The notes beneath the pieces are model-generated. The model saw only the letters and a program-made list of their open reading frames with translations. It did no database searches and had not been told where the DNA came from. The translations under genes and the position numbers were made by a program. DNA of 64,000 bases from JALOLV01 sp046295175 (GTDB lineage Bacteria; Bacteroidota; Bacteroidia; Cytophagales; Spirosomataceae): positions 226,100 through 290,099 of the forward strand of contig JBKBNY010000008.1 of assembly GCA_046295175.1 (NCBI GenBank), in the 5' to 3' direction. Within the stretch, counting starts at the first letter, position 1, and every line of letters begins with the position of its first letter. Positions 14,021 through 23,020 of the stretch are shown piece after piece.

Positions 14021-16588
14021 TCAATAAACGTATCTGAGTGTTACGCCATAGGTACGTGGGTCGCCCAAGATACCACCGATTTGCCCCGCACTACCCGGAG
14101 CTACCAACAACTGCTCGTAGTAGTCTTTATTACCCAAGTTTCTGCTCCAAACAAAAACCGAGATACCGTTTGATGCTCTGAAACCCACACGTGCGTTTAT
14201 CAAGGCATAACCTTCGATGTCTAAGAATGCTGATGGCGACGGACTCGACGAAAACGTAGAACGATAAAAGACATCGGCACCACCAAAGTAGTTTCCTTTG
14301 AGTCCGAGGAAGCTACCCTTACCCGTGATTTCGGTACCTAACGAACCCGCATATTTTGAAATACCCGGTAAAACTCCACCCGAAATATCTTTGAATGCCT
14401 GAGGCCCTCCTACTTCTTCGATTGGTACTGGTGCGTTCGTAAATTTCACATATTTGCCATCGGTGTAGGCAAAAGCACCATTGAATGAGATATGATTATT
14501 TACTCTTACGTTTCCGTCTATTTCAAAACCAAGTACTCTAACTCGCTCGGCATTTGCCAAGTAGCCTCGGTTTACACCCGGCTCAGGGGTTTGTACTTGT
14601 GTCTGATAGTCTTTAATATCGGTATTGTGGAAAACAATATTTAAAACCGAACTTGCCGATGGTTTTGTTTTTACACCAAATTCAAGATGCGAAACAGCCT
14701 CTGGCTTAACGGTAGCAAGTTCTGTTAAAACTCGACCATTGGCCGTTGGCAAACCACCAACATTGACACCAATTGGCTTGTAACTCAATGAGTACGTACC
14801 AAAAGCATTTACATTTTTATTGAATTTATACTGGAGTGTAAACTGCCCCGACCAGTTGCCTTCTTCGGCATCGATATTGAATGTCTGATTTGTGTAAACG
14901 CCATTCTTCAAAGCCAACAGAGCGGCATCGGTAGTTTGTAAACCACCGTAAGTTACACGAGCGTAATTTGCTTTTTTGGTATCCTTATTATATCTGATAC
15001 CCGGCAATACGTGTAGTTTTTCGGTGATTGCCCAATCGGCCTGTGCAAATAACGCCACACTCGCCGATTTTATATCGTAGGTTGTACGGATACCGAAATT
15101 ATCGAACAAACCTGGGGTTTTCCACAATGCACTTGTAGAGCTTTGAGCAAAACGCCATTGTGCCGAGCCAGCTTCTTCGGTGTGTACTGGGTCTGTGCGT
15201 AAATCTTGCCACAGACCAAATGCACCAATTACCCCGCTGATTTTGTCGTTGATTTTGCCCGAATACCTAAACTCTTGCGAGTATTGGTCGTGTGCCGATG
15301 TCCCTGCCGAAATGGTAAATGATGGTAATCCGATATAATCACGGTCATTGAGAGGGTCCCATTTCCAGTATCTCCAAGCCGTAGTAGAAGTCAATGTTCC
15401 GTTACCGATTTTAAAATCAGCATTCAGCGAAACCCCACCCAACTGATTACCTGCTCTCGAAGGCGTATCGTGGTCAACAATTCTTTCAAATGCACTGCTG
15501 TAAGGTAACTTGTAGTTCAAATCCGCAATAATTGCATTGAATTGGCGGTATGCTGCACGCTTGGTAGTAACTACCTTGGCAACTGGCCATCCATAACCCA
15601 CTGGGTTTTGGTCTGAGACATCGGCAATCAAAGTAATATTGATTTTATCGGTAGGCTTATATAAAAACTGTCCTCTTACTCCGATGTTATTCAAATCGTT
15701 GATTTTGGTCTGTGTACGTGTATTATACAACAATCCATCTCTTTGCGTACCTACAAATGAGACCCTTGCGGCTAATTTTTTGCTCAATGGCCCCGAAACC
15801 GAAGCTTTTGCTTGCACGTATCCGTAGTTTCCGTAGCTGAGTTCAAAACTCGCAGTTGGGTCAAACGACGGAGCCCGTGAAGTAACATTAAAAGCACCCG
15901 CCGTGGTGTTTTTACCAAAAAGCGTTCCTTGTGGTCCACGCAACACCTCTACTTGGTCAATATCAATAAAGTCGAGGGCCGTAGCAGCTGGACGTGCATA
16001 ATACACACCATCTACGTAATAGCCCACTCCCGGGTCGATACCGTCGTTTGTCAGACCATAAGTAGAGCCTAAACCTCTGATATTGAGCGTAGTATTACGT
16101 GCGTTTGAGGCATAAAACTGCACCGTAGGCACCAATTCTTTCAGACGGTTTACGTTGAAAGCTCCTTGGTCTTCGACTGTTACGCCACGGATAACCGAAA
16201 TCGGAATCGGAATCTCTTGTACAGATTCTTGGCGACGACGTGAGGTTACGACCACATCAGCAAGGTTGCTGACGTCTTGGTCGAGTCGAATCTCAACTTT
16301 GCTGCTACTAATTACAATTTCTTTTTTGATGTATCCTACCGAAGAAATTATCAAGGTAAAAGGGAGTTTTTGACCCGTAATCAAGGCAAATTCTCCGTTG
16401 GCATCGGTTGTAGCACCGTTGGTTGTACCTTTAATCGAAACCGTTGCTCCAATCAATGCTTCGTTTGTTGTGGCATCAATTACTTTACCCGATACGGTAG
16501 CATTGATGATGGGTTTATCTTGAGCGTTTGCCGATAAGTGTAGAAATATTGCCCATGCACTAACAATAAGTTTTAAAAATTTTTTCAT
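14021..16588 (-). CDS. TonB-dependent receptor
   Basis: 855 residues. A signal peptide (to about 23, LSANAQ) is followed by a carboxypeptidase-regulatory-like domain (about 28-108, GKVIDATTNEALIGATVSIKGTTNGATTDANGEF), a plug (about 115-230, with PIPISVIRG, LNIRGLG, VEVLRGPQGTLFGKNTTAGAF) and a 22-strand barrel ending in RTYGVTLRYVY. The plug and YYARPAATALDFIDIDQVEVLRGPQ region resemble classical siderophore-type receptors rather than SusC. It takes up a ligand across the outer membrane with TonB energy. It heads a unit with DUF2490, ChrA and Rrf2. A TAnnTTTG promoter implies a leader of about 260 nt. Confidence 0.92.
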   Translation of the reverse strand: MKKFLKLIVSAWAIFLHLSANAQDKPIINATVSGKVIDATTNEALIGATVSIKGTTNGATTDANGEFALITGQKLPFTLIISSVGYIKKEIVISSSKVEIRLDQDVSNLADVVVTSRRRQESVQEIPIPISVIRGVTVEDQGAFNVNRLKELVPTVQFYASNARNTTLNIRGLGSTYGLTNDGIDPGVGYYVDGVYYARPAATALDFIDIDQVEVLRGPQGTLFGKNTTAGAFNVTSRAPSFDPTASFELSYGNYGYVQAKASVSGPLSKKLAARVSFVGTQRDGLLYNTRTQTKINDLNNIGVRGQFLYKPTDKINITLIADVSDQNPVGYGWPVAKVVTTKRAAYRQFNAIIADLNYKLPYSSAFERIVDHDTPSRAGNQLGGVSLNADFKIGNGTLTSTTAWRYWKWDPLNDRDYIGLPSFTISAGTSAHDQYSQEFRYSGKINDKISGVIGAFGLWQDLRTDPVHTEEAGSAQWRFAQSSTSALWKTPGLFDNFGIRTTYDIKSASVALFAQADWAITEKLHVLPGIRYNKDTKKANYARVTYGGLQTTDAALLALKNGVYTNQTFNIDAEEGNWSGQFTLQYKFNKNVNAFGTYSLSYKPIGVNVGGLPTANGRVLTELATVKPEAVSHLEFGVKTKPSASSVLNIVFHNTDIKDYQTQVQTPEPGVNRGYLANAERVRVLGFEIDGNVRVNNHISFNGAFAYTDGKYVKFTNAPVPIEEVGGPQAFKDISGGVLPGISKYAGSLGTEITGKGSFLGLKGNYFGGADVFYRSTFSSSPSPSAFLDIEGYALINARVGFRASNGISVFVWSRNLGNKDYYEQLLVAPGSAGQIGGILGDPRTYGVTLRYVY

Positions 16589-16687
16589 TAATTTGTACTG
16601 TTTAATTGAAAATAAAAGGTCTGTACGGCGTAGATTCTACCCGTTTGGATTATCATTTCGTAGTGATATTTTTTGATTGAACATCCG

Positions 16688-16711
16688 CCAGTTTGGTTGC
16701 CGCCAAACTGG
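16688..16711 (+). terminator. Terminator-like hairpin facing the plus strand
   Basis: A 9-bp perfect stem CCAGTTTGG/CCAAACTGG with loop TTGCCG, followed on the plus strand by TTTTTTGTTTT. No plus-strand gene precedes it, so it would end an antisense transcript from the receptor start region; read on the minus strand it is a plain leader hairpin. Confidence 0.55.
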
Positions 16712-16855
16712 TTTTTTGTTTTATCAACAACAGATAATTTTAAGATTCATATTTAATCTATCGAATTTATATTTTTAAACAAAAACCTATAAAATTACTG
16801 ACTGTTGCCGCAGCCATAACCATCGGGTAATTGCTTATAACTAATTGGAATGTTG

Positions 16856-16888
16856 CAAAGATATAATTATCCCATTAAATCTACCAAA
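16856..16888 (-). promoter_or_regulatory. Promoter of the TonB receptor unit
   Basis: The minus strand reads TTTG (16888-16885), 21-nt spacer, TATCTTTG (16863-16856), then CA: a good match to the Bacteroidota consensus. The start would be near 16850. Confidence 0.6.
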
Positions 16889-17119
16889 TTAATAGACTAA
16901 TATTTTCAAATATTTTTTGAATACTAATACCAAATATTAGAATTGTGCAATTTTGAGCAAGAAAATAGTTAATGAAGTATCCATTTATCATTCATTAAGT
17001 AGTAATGAAGAATTTTTCGAGTTACGAATGAAGAATAAAAAAAACTGACTCTCAAATACTTAGTTAATTGTAAATTTTGAATAATTTACACTACCGAATG
17101 ACGAATTATGACAATGAAT

Positions 17120-18040
17120 TTAAACCAGCTTTAGTCCTATTACCAAAGCCCACATAAGAGCAAAACTAATCAGCAATGAGACATTCACCATTGCTCCTGC
17201 GATACGAGAATCGAAGTTGAATTCATCCGAAAAAGGCAGGAGAGTCATGCCCACAGGCAGCACCACACATACCAAGATTACGTTGCGGTACATTGAGGCA
17301 TCGGGTATGAGATAATAGATGAGTGCCACGGCAATTAAACCAAACAAATACCTGATAGCCAGTACTTTACTGATTGCCCAAACGATGTTTTTCTCTAATT
17401 CAAAACTCATGTAAATGCCCATCAGAAGCAGAACCAAAGGTTTGTTGGCTTTGGCAAGAACATCTAAAAAATCGAAGGCGATTGTCGGAATTTCGACATC
17501 TAAAGCATTGATTGAAAGGCCGATAATCATTCCGTGAAGCGGTGGCAACGAAGCTATTTTTTTCAGAATTGCCTTGATACTTACTTTCCCCTGCCCTTTG
17601 GTGGCAAAATAGCTACCAATCGTGTAAACCAACCCAAAAACGATGATGGTATTGCCAATATCGAACATTGCGATATAAACCAATCCGTCACGCCCCCAGA
17701 TACCTTCGATAATCGGAAAAGCAAACAGACCAACGTTCATTCCGCCACAACCCATCGTCAGAATCGCTCGGAGTTGGGTCGGGTAACTTTTAAAAACAAA
17801 CCAACCGACAAGCGTCATCAATCCAGCCAAAACAATACACAATATTGGGCTGAGTATTAGCGAAGGTTCGAATCTGATACGTGCCGTCGAGACAATCATC
17901 AATGCCGGAAAAGTAGTGTGCATCAAGAATTTTGAGATGACTTTACCGTCTTTTTCGGTAACAAAATCAAACTTTTTGATAAGATAGCCCAGCGTGATGA
18001 TTGCGAGCGTGATGATGAAAACGTTATTGGTTTGGGTCAT
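17120..18040 (-). CDS. AEC family transporter (auxin efflux carrier-like)
   Basis: 306 residues with about ten hydrophobic helices in two halves. It begins MTQTNNVFIITLAIITLGYLIKKFDFVT and has the conserved GCGGMNVGLFAFPIIEGIWG of the AEC family, which exports or exchanges small organic acids such as malate or malonate. It looks monocistronic; the next gene on the same strand starts 53 bp upstream. The substrate cannot be deduced. Confidence 0.88.
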   Translation of the reverse strand: MTQTNNVFIITLAIITLGYLIKKFDFVTEKDGKVISKFLMHTTFPALMIVSTARIRFEPSLILSPILCIVLAGLMTLVGWFVFKSYPTQLRAILTMGCGGMNVGLFAFPIIEGIWGRDGLVYIAMFDIGNTIIVFGLVYTIGSYFATKGQGKVSIKAILKKIASLPPLHGMIIGLSINALDVEIPTIAFDFLDVLAKANKPLVLLLMGIYMSFELEKNIVWAISKVLAIRYLFGLIAVALIYYLIPDASMYRNVILVCVVLPVGMTLLPFSDEFNFDSRIAGAMVNVSLLISFALMWALVIGLKLV

Positions 18041-18092
18041 AAGCCAATCGTAAATGAGCGAATGAAGAATTGAGTAAATAGAACTGAAATTA

Positions 18093-18956
18093 TCACTGAC
18101 GCATGCCGCTTACTTTGATGGTCGGGCCGTCATCTTTGCGTCTTTCGAGTATTTTCTGAATATCTTTTGGCACATTCGATAAGAAATCGTAGCCAGTCAA
18201 ATCTTCTAAATCATCCACACTGAGGCGGTATTCGCCCCATTTTGTGCCATCTACGCTTTGCTTATTGGGTACATTTACGGCTATCACGCGAGTGGTTTCA
18301 TCTATTCGACTGATGTCGTTGCTACCCGTCGGTAAAATCACGACGACTTTCCAAACCGACTCGGGTACAGTGATATTTCCTTTGGCAAGGGTCTTGGTAC
18401 GTCCGCCATTGCTGCCGCTGCCGCCCGTTCCGTAAACACCCGCCACGATGTAGAGTTCGTTACCAGCATCAGCCACTTTTCGGCAGTATGATTCGAGGTC
18501 TGCCCACAATCCTCGGTTATTGTTTGGGGCTTGCGGAATAATATTTGTCATCAAAAAAGTAGCATCATTATCTTCAAAACTCCCATCACGGTCGTCTGAT
18601 GGGCAAAGATGTCCACGGTCAAAACCCGAATCAGTGTAGTCGCTCGTAACGGCTCTAAACCAAACGTTGGGAAGCGAATCGTCGGGTCTGAAATTATTGG
18701 TTCGCTCGGTAGCACCCTTCCACGCCGTACTCAAATGCCAGCTCACCCAATTGGCAGTGCCTCGGCTGTTGTTGTACGATAGCGTAAATTGGGTTTTATT
18801 CATCAAATAATTGTCTTCGTTGCCACCAGCATTGCTCGGGTTCCCCAATGCCATGTTGTCATCGCGGGTCGGATTTGTGTTATTTGATGGAACGAGGGTA
18901 ATCTTGCAAGAACTTACCGTAATCAACAGAAGAAAACCAAAGAGTTTATTTTGCAT
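18093..18956 (-). CDS. DNA/RNA non-specific endonuclease, lipoprotein
   Basis: 287 residues. The N-terminus MQNKLFGFLLLITVSSCKIT is a lipoprotein signal with the lipid-modified Cys at about 17. The NUC1 nuclease core contains DRGHLCPSDDR with the general base His at 116, and TNIIPQAPNNNRGLWADLE, whose Asn near 147 binds magnesium. These enzymes cut DNA and RNA without sequence preference and here should be anchored in the envelope, probably for nucleic-acid scavenging. It probably forms its own transcript. Confidence 0.92.
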   Translation of the reverse strand: MQNKLFGFLLLITVSSCKITLVPSNNTNPTRDDNMALGNPSNAGGNEDNYLMNKTQFTLSYNNSRGTANWVSWHLSTAWKGATERTNNFRPDDSLPNVWFRAVTSDYTDSGFDRGHLCPSDDRDGSFEDNDATFLMTNIIPQAPNNNRGLWADLESYCRKVADAGNELYIVAGVYGTGGSGSNGGRTKTLAKGNITVPESVWKVVVILPTGSNDISRIDETTRVIAVNVPNKQSVDGTKWGEYRLSVDDLEDLTGYDFLSNVPKDIQKILERRKDDGPTIKVSGMRQ

Positions 18957-19082
18957 TATATTCGGAGATTAACGAGCCAAAAAGCCGTTTTGTAGATGCA
19001 AAACTACAAATTTATTGAAGAAGATTATTGAGTTTTTTGTGTTTTTAGAGAGGTCATAGATATTGAAATAAATCACTTAGAC

Positions 19083-19144
19083 CCGTGACACGGTTATTAC
19101 TAAAATTGGTAAATCTGTAAATCTGAAGGTTATCCGTGCCACGG
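19083..19144. repeat. Paired CCGTGNCACGG palindromes, copy A
   Basis: Two 11-bp palindromes, CCGTGACACGG (19083-19093) and CCGTGCCACGG (19134-19144), 51 bp apart start to start. The same pair occurs at 21948-22007 and 44574-44635, and in weaker form at 45182-45240. This copy lies about 90 bp beyond the stop of the esterase gene and before the nuclease gene. Confidence 0.75.
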
Positions 19145-19199
19145 ATTCCCCCCTCTTTTTATGTAAATAAGTTATTTCGCAATCTATAATCATAAAAAT

Positions 19200-19231
19200 A
19201 AATGGCACATCTTGTGAGAAATGTGCCATTT
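19200..19231 (-). terminator. Terminator of the esterase gene
   Basis: An 11-bp stem AAATGGCACAT/ATGTGCCATTT with a 10-nt loop, ending 4 bp before the stop codon complement at 19235 and followed on the minus strand by ATTTTTATG. Confidence 0.75.
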
Positions 19232-19234
19232 CGA

Positions 19235-20104
19235 TTACAAATACTTATCAGCAAAAGCTATCATTTTATCGAGTGTTTCGTTGAGCAACGACCAGTTGTG
19301 TGATTGTTCGGGATAGAGGTAATATTCATGTTTGATGTTTAATTCTTTCAATCTGGCACTCATCAAAGAGCCTTGCTCGGCGGGTACGAGGTTGTCGCTT
19401 CCGCCATAAAAAAGGATTGTTGGGGGTGAGGTTCGCCTAATTTGAAAAGCTGGACTCGCCTTTCGGTATTCGTCAGGGGCTTCATTAAAAGGTTTTCCGA
19501 TTAATTTCTCAATATCGGTATTCATTCTTCCCTGACGGATTTTCTCGGATGTCAAATCAGACGGTGTGACGATTCCACCAACGACCTCAACAACCTTGTT
19601 AGCATCTGCCGAGTAGCTATAAAGCATTGCCAAATGCCCGCCCGCACTGATACCCATCAAAAAGAATTTTGGGGTAATATTGAGCGATTTAGCTTCATTT
19701 CTCAGTTTTTTAATGATTAAATCTATGTCTTCAATTTGCTGTTTATAAGTAATCCCAGATTTGTAGGTCAATCTATAATTGGCATTGACGATGGCACATT
19801 TTACATTTTTTTGTTTGAGATAACCCACAATCGGATTGATGAATCCTTTGTCGCCTTCGCTCCAGCCACCTCCGTGCAGAAGTATGATTACTGGTACTTT
19901 TGAAGACTGATTTTTGGGTAGAAATATGTCATAAGTTTGTAATTCGTCTTCTCCATAAAAAATGTTTCGTTGTTCGTCGTACTCTACTTTCTCTTCTAAT
20001 TCTGGGGCAACAATCGCATAGTTTTTATTGATTAGCGGCACCACATCCACGACATCGCAGGAGGTCAGAAAAATCGTAATCAAGATTAAGTAGTAAGATT
20101 TCAT
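19235..20104 (-). CDS. Alpha/beta hydrolase (esterase) lipoprotein
   Basis: 289 residues from MKSYYLILITIFLTSCD, a lipoprotein signal with Cys at about 16. The frame is open a further 27 codons upstream but those carry no signal and overlap the end of the next gene's region. The esterase core has the oxyanion motif HGGGWS, the nucleophile GISAGGH, an acidic YGGSDNLVP and the catalytic His in SHNW, as in the BD-FAE/hormone-sensitive lipase-like group. It should hydrolyse esters on the cell surface or in the periplasm. It lies downstream of the small outer-membrane gene and may share its transcript. Confidence 0.85.
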   Translation of the reverse strand: MKSYYLILITIFLTSCDVVDVVPLINKNYAIVAPELEEKVEYDEQRNIFYGEDELQTYDIFLPKNQSSKVPVIILLHGGGWSEGDKGFINPIVGYLKQKNVKCAIVNANYRLTYKSGITYKQQIEDIDLIIKKLRNEAKSLNITPKFFLMGISAGGHLAMLYSYSADANKVVEVVGGIVTPSDLTSEKIRQGRMNTDIEKLIGKPFNEAPDEYRKASPAFQIRRTSPPTILFYGGSDNLVPAEQGSLMSARLKELNIKHEYYLYPEQSHNWSLLNETLDKMIAFADKYL

Positions 20105-20193
20105 GGCAGTAAAGTTTAAAAGTTGAATAAATCGAAGGATTGAAAACTGTTGTTGGTAGTCGTAGCCTCCGCCAGCAGTTTTCAAGAGTAATG

Positions 20194-20676
20194 TTATTTG
20201 ATAGCCAATCGAGCCGTAATGGCGACATCATCGAGCCATAGACCTGTGTAACCTACGATATTGAAGGCGGGTTTCCAGTCAACACTCATATTGAGCGGAA
20301 CCTTCTTGAAGGTATATTCAAGCCCTACGATACCATCGGCACCGATTACAGTATTGCTATTGTTATTATCAAACCACGGATTTCCGTAGCGGCCGCCATC
20401 TCTCCAATAACCCAAGTGTCCGCCTACACCGTAGTACCAACGCCAGTTTTGGGCTTGAAAAGCGGGTTTATGAATCTCGTAAAGACCAGTAAAATTGATA
20501 CCTCGCCAACGCGAATAAACGATTCCTTCAAAAGATTTTGAGCGATTCATGTTGTACTTTATACTGACTCCGTAGCCGTAGTTGAGTCGAAGCCCAACGC
20601 CTAAGTTATATTGGGCATTGGCCGAAAAAATCGAAAGAATAATCAAAATAGTGGTAATTATCGCAGCCTTTTTCAT
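20194..20676 (-). CDS. Small outer-membrane beta-barrel-like protein
   Basis: 160 residues with signal peptide MKKAAIITTILIILSIFSANAQ. The mature chain has alternating strands rich in Gly and aromatics (YNLGVGLRLNYGYGVSIKYNM, FTGLYEIHKP, WRWYYGVGGHLGYW, GADGIVGLEYTF, VAITARLAIK), consistent with an eight-stranded barrel. No named family is recognised. The esterase gene follows 89 bp later on the same strand. Confidence 0.7.
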   Translation of the reverse strand: MKKAAIITTILIILSIFSANAQYNLGVGLRLNYGYGVSIKYNMNRSKSFEGIVYSRWRGINFTGLYEIHKPAFQAQNWRWYYGVGGHLGYWRDGGRYGNPWFDNNNSNTVIGADGIVGLEYTFKKVPLNMSVDWKPAFNIVGYTGLWLDDVAITARLAIK

Positions 20677-20865
20677 GATAAATTGATGATTAGTAATTGC
20701 CTAATCCTGCGTAAAATCTCGTACCATCCATTCTCCAACCCGATTGTGTAGTTATTTCACCACTGTTTTGTAGAATTATATCCACACTTTGAGTATTTGA
20801 GTATCAAAATGGCTATGGAACAATTTTTTTGGTATTCATCGAAAACCAAAATGGAACAATAGACC

Positions 20866-21846
20866 ATGAAAAACTTAAAATTAGCGATTACGGCAACAAG
20901 TATGCTTTTGGTGGGAATTAGCTGCGATAAGCTCAACGACTCTGTTACGCCTGCGACTCAACAAGACCCCAATGCCCCAAAAGGCGATGTCAGAATCGGC
21001 ATTACGGATGCCCCGATTGATGATAGCAGCGTAAGTGCGGCGTTTGTTACCATCACCGAGGTCAGGTTTGATGGTAAAGTTTATGATGCATTTAAAGGTC
21101 CGAAAACCGTGAATTTATTGGCTCTACAAAACGGAAACTCGCTCAATCTGGGCGAAGGCAAGTTTCAGGCGGGTTCGTACAGTAAATTGACATTGGTTCT
21201 CGACTACGAAAAAGACCAAAGTGGTAATGCCCCAGGTTGTTATATTCAGAAAACCGATGGAGCCAAAGAGGCTTTGGTGATTTCGGGGAATGCCCGTAAA
21301 GAAATTGAGATAAACACTAAGAAATTTGATGTAACCGAGGGTAGCACGACCGAGTTGATGGTGGATTTCGACCTCCGTAAAGCCATCAAAGAGAAAAACG
21401 AAAACAGTAAGAAAAGTTTTGCTTTTGTGACTTACGGCGAGTTGCAATCTTCGATACGTTTGGTAAATAAAACTTCGACTGGTGAGATTACGGGTAAAAT
21501 GAGCAACTACAACAAAAATATCAGTGGTGATGTGATTGTGTATGTGTATAAAAAAGGAACGTTTAACCAAAACAGCGAAGTAAAAGGACAAGGTGATAGC
21601 AAAATAACTTTTAAAAATGCAGTAACAAGTGCTAAAGTGGATGCCTCGGGTAATTTTAAAGTGGCGTTTTTGGAAGAGGGTGACTACGAGCTCCACTTTG
21701 CCAGCAACAAAAACTCAGGAGGAGCAATCATAGATTTCAATAATTTCTTGAATCTGACGAGCAATCTTGACTTATCGAGTATAGCCGTAAAAGCTAACGC
21801 TCAGGTCAATCTTTCGCTCTCGATAAAAGGCTTAATTGGGTTATAA
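20866..21846 (+). CDS. DUF4382 domain lipoprotein
   Basis: 326 residues; signal MKNLKLAITATSMLLVGISCD with the lipid Cys at 20. Residues about 40-190 match DUF4382 (GDVRIGITDAPIDDSSVSAAFVTITEVRF, VNLLALQNG, FQAGSYSKLTLVLD), a beta-sandwich common in Bacteroidota and Thermoproteota lipoproteins. A C-terminal strand-rich part resembles carboxypeptidase-regulatory folds (GTFNQNSEVKG, GNFKVAFLEEGDYELHF). Function unknown, probably surface or periplasmic. The leader contains a near-duplicated AAAATGG..GGAACAAT. It is followed by a good terminator. Confidence 0.82.
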   Translation: MKNLKLAITATSMLLVGISCDKLNDSVTPATQQDPNAPKGDVRIGITDAPIDDSSVSAAFVTITEVRFDGKVYDAFKGPKTVNLLALQNGNSLNLGEGKFQAGSYSKLTLVLDYEKDQSGNAPGCYIQKTDGAKEALVISGNARKEIEINTKKFDVTEGSTTELMVDFDLRKAIKEKNENSKKSFAFVTYGELQSSIRLVNKTSTGEITGKMSNYNKNISGDVIVYVYKKGTFNQNSEVKGQGDSKITFKNAVTSAKVDASGNFKVAFLEEGDYELHFASNKNSGGAIIDFNNFLNLTSNLDLSSIAVKANAQVNLSLSIKGLIGL

Positions 21847-21870
21847 ATAGTGGTTAGTATTTGGCGAAAG

Positions 21871-21892
21871 GCTGTCTCGAAATTGAGACAGC
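21871..21892 (+). terminator. Terminator of the DUF4382 gene
   Basis: An 8-bp stem GCTGTCTC/GAGACAGC with a 6-nt loop followed by TTTTTCTTTTT, 24 bp after the stop codon. Confidence 0.85.
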
Positions 21893-21947
21893 TTTTTCTT
21901 TTTATGCCCTAATTTGTAGGATTTTTAAAGATTTATTGATAAAGAAT

Positions 21948-22007
21948 CCGTGGCACGGTTAAAACTTAGATATAAATATTTAACCAATAAAGCTAACCGT
22001 GTCACGG
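21948..22007. repeat. Paired CCGTGNCACGG palindromes, copy B
   Basis: CCGTGGCACGG (21948-21958) and CCGTGTCACGG (21997-22007), 49 bp apart start to start, in the gap between the convergent DUF4382 and receiver genes and about 100 bp after the DUF4382 stop. Relative to the gene before it, the half-sites come in the same order as in copies A and C. Confidence 0.75.
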
Positions 22008-22054
22008 TTTTACGGGATATTGATTTCTTGATGGAAAATCCGAAGAAAAATGAT

Positions 22055-22450
22055 TTAAGATTTATAATGCTGAATGGCTAAATTATCTAAAACACCTTTA
22101 ATTTTTGCCGAAGTGAGGGGTTTATCTACAAACATGGCAGCACCTTGCTCAATAGCATCTTGGTATAGATTGCTCATTGCCGAAATCATGACGATTTGCG
22201 TATCCTCGCTAATATTGTGAAGGGCTTGTATATGCTCAATACCCAAGCCGTCGGGCAGGTTATTATCCAAAAAAATCAAAGTCGGCTGAATCCTCTTACT
22301 AAGTCTGGTTCCTTCATTTAGATTATTAGCAATATGCACTTCGATTCCGTAGCGTTTCAAAAACATACCCAAAAGCATACAAGTATCGACCTCATCATCG
22401 ATGATAACCGCTACGCGTTGCTGATTTGTGTCTCCGAATTTTTTTATCAC
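22055..22450 (-). CDS. Single-domain response regulator
   Basis: 131 residues forming one receiver domain. The acidic pair is in VIIDDEVD, the phospho-acceptor Asp in FLDNNLPDG, the switch Ser/Thr in MISAMS and the conserved Lys in VDKPL. There is no output domain, so it acts through protein contact or phosphotransfer. It is the last gene of a minus-strand unit with another receiver (55 bp upstream) and a CHASE3 kinase. Confidence 0.9.
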   Translation of the reverse strand: MIKKFGDTNQQRVAVIIDDEVDTCMLLGMFLKRYGIEVHIANNLNEGTRLSKRIQPTLIFLDNNLPDGLGIEHIQALHNISEDTQIVMISAMSNLYQDAIEQGAAMFVDKPLTSAKIKGVLDNLAIQHYKS

Positions 22451-22505
22451 AACAGTTAATATTTATTTAACAAAACGATTACTGATAAATCAAATTGTTA
22501 AAAAA

Positions 22506-22919
22506 CTATGCCAGCAAGGCTGTTTTGAGCCAAAACTGTAATATTTTATCTAATAAAACCACCAAATCGTCGAAAGAACTGGGCTTTGAGATATAGCAAT
22601 TTGCCCCATTGGCGTAGCAGGTCTTAATATCTTCGGGGGCTTTTGAGGTTGTAAATACAATCACCGGAATCATCGCCAAAGCCGGAACCTGCCGTAATTC
22701 TACCAAAACCTCTCTCCCATCTTTTTTGGGCATATTGAGGTCGAGCAAGACCAAATCGGGCAGATTTCCGGTATTTTTCTTCAAAAAATTCAGCAATTCG
22801 ATTCCGTTTTCGACAAAATCAATTTTTCCTTCAAAACCATTGTCTTCGAGTGCCGATTTTACCAAAAAGAAATCGTCTTCGTCATCATCGGCAATCAAAA
22901 TGTGGTTTTTGGCAAACAT
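22506..22919 (-). CDS. Rcp1-like response regulator
   Basis: 137 residues, a single receiver of the Rcp1 type known from phytochrome-like kinases. ADDDEDD gives the acidic pocket, LLDLNMPKKDG the phospho-Asp, FTTSKAPED the switch Thr and ISKPSS the Lys. It follows the CHASE3 histidine kinase by about 100 bp and is its likely partner. Confidence 0.9.
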   Translation of the reverse strand: MFAKNHILIADDDEDDFFLVKSALEDNGFEGKIDFVENGIELLNFLKKNTGNLPDLVLLDLNMPKKDGREVLVELRQVPALAMIPVIVFTTSKAPEDIKTCYANGANCYISKPSSFDDLVVLLDKILQFWLKTALLA

Positions 22920-23020
22920 AGAAAATGCTTTTTGGATTAAGCAAGAATAAAGGTGGTTAATTGAGATTTAGAATTGGCTATCAAACAACAATTAACGAAT
23001 AACGATTTTCGATTAACTTC

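Larger units (their letters stand above)
16589..17119. other. Long leader and gap before the TonB receptor
   Basis: Holds the probable receptor promoter (16856-16888), a leader of about 260 nt, and a plus-strand terminator-like hairpin. No known riboswitch motif (cobalamin, SAM, TPP) was recognised. The part from 16890 to 17119 is AT-rich with no visible feature. Confidence 0.4.

Noticed and set aside
16767..16823. 18-codon ORF (MVMAAATVSNFIGFCLKI) in the TonB receptor leader as an attenuator peptide
   Set aside because: No run of one amino acid, and no minus-strand terminator between it and the receptor gene.
16801..16860. Fifth copy of the CCGTGNCACGG pair near the TonB receptor promoter
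   Set aside because: Only a vague likeness (CTGTTGCCGCAG); the second palindrome is absent.
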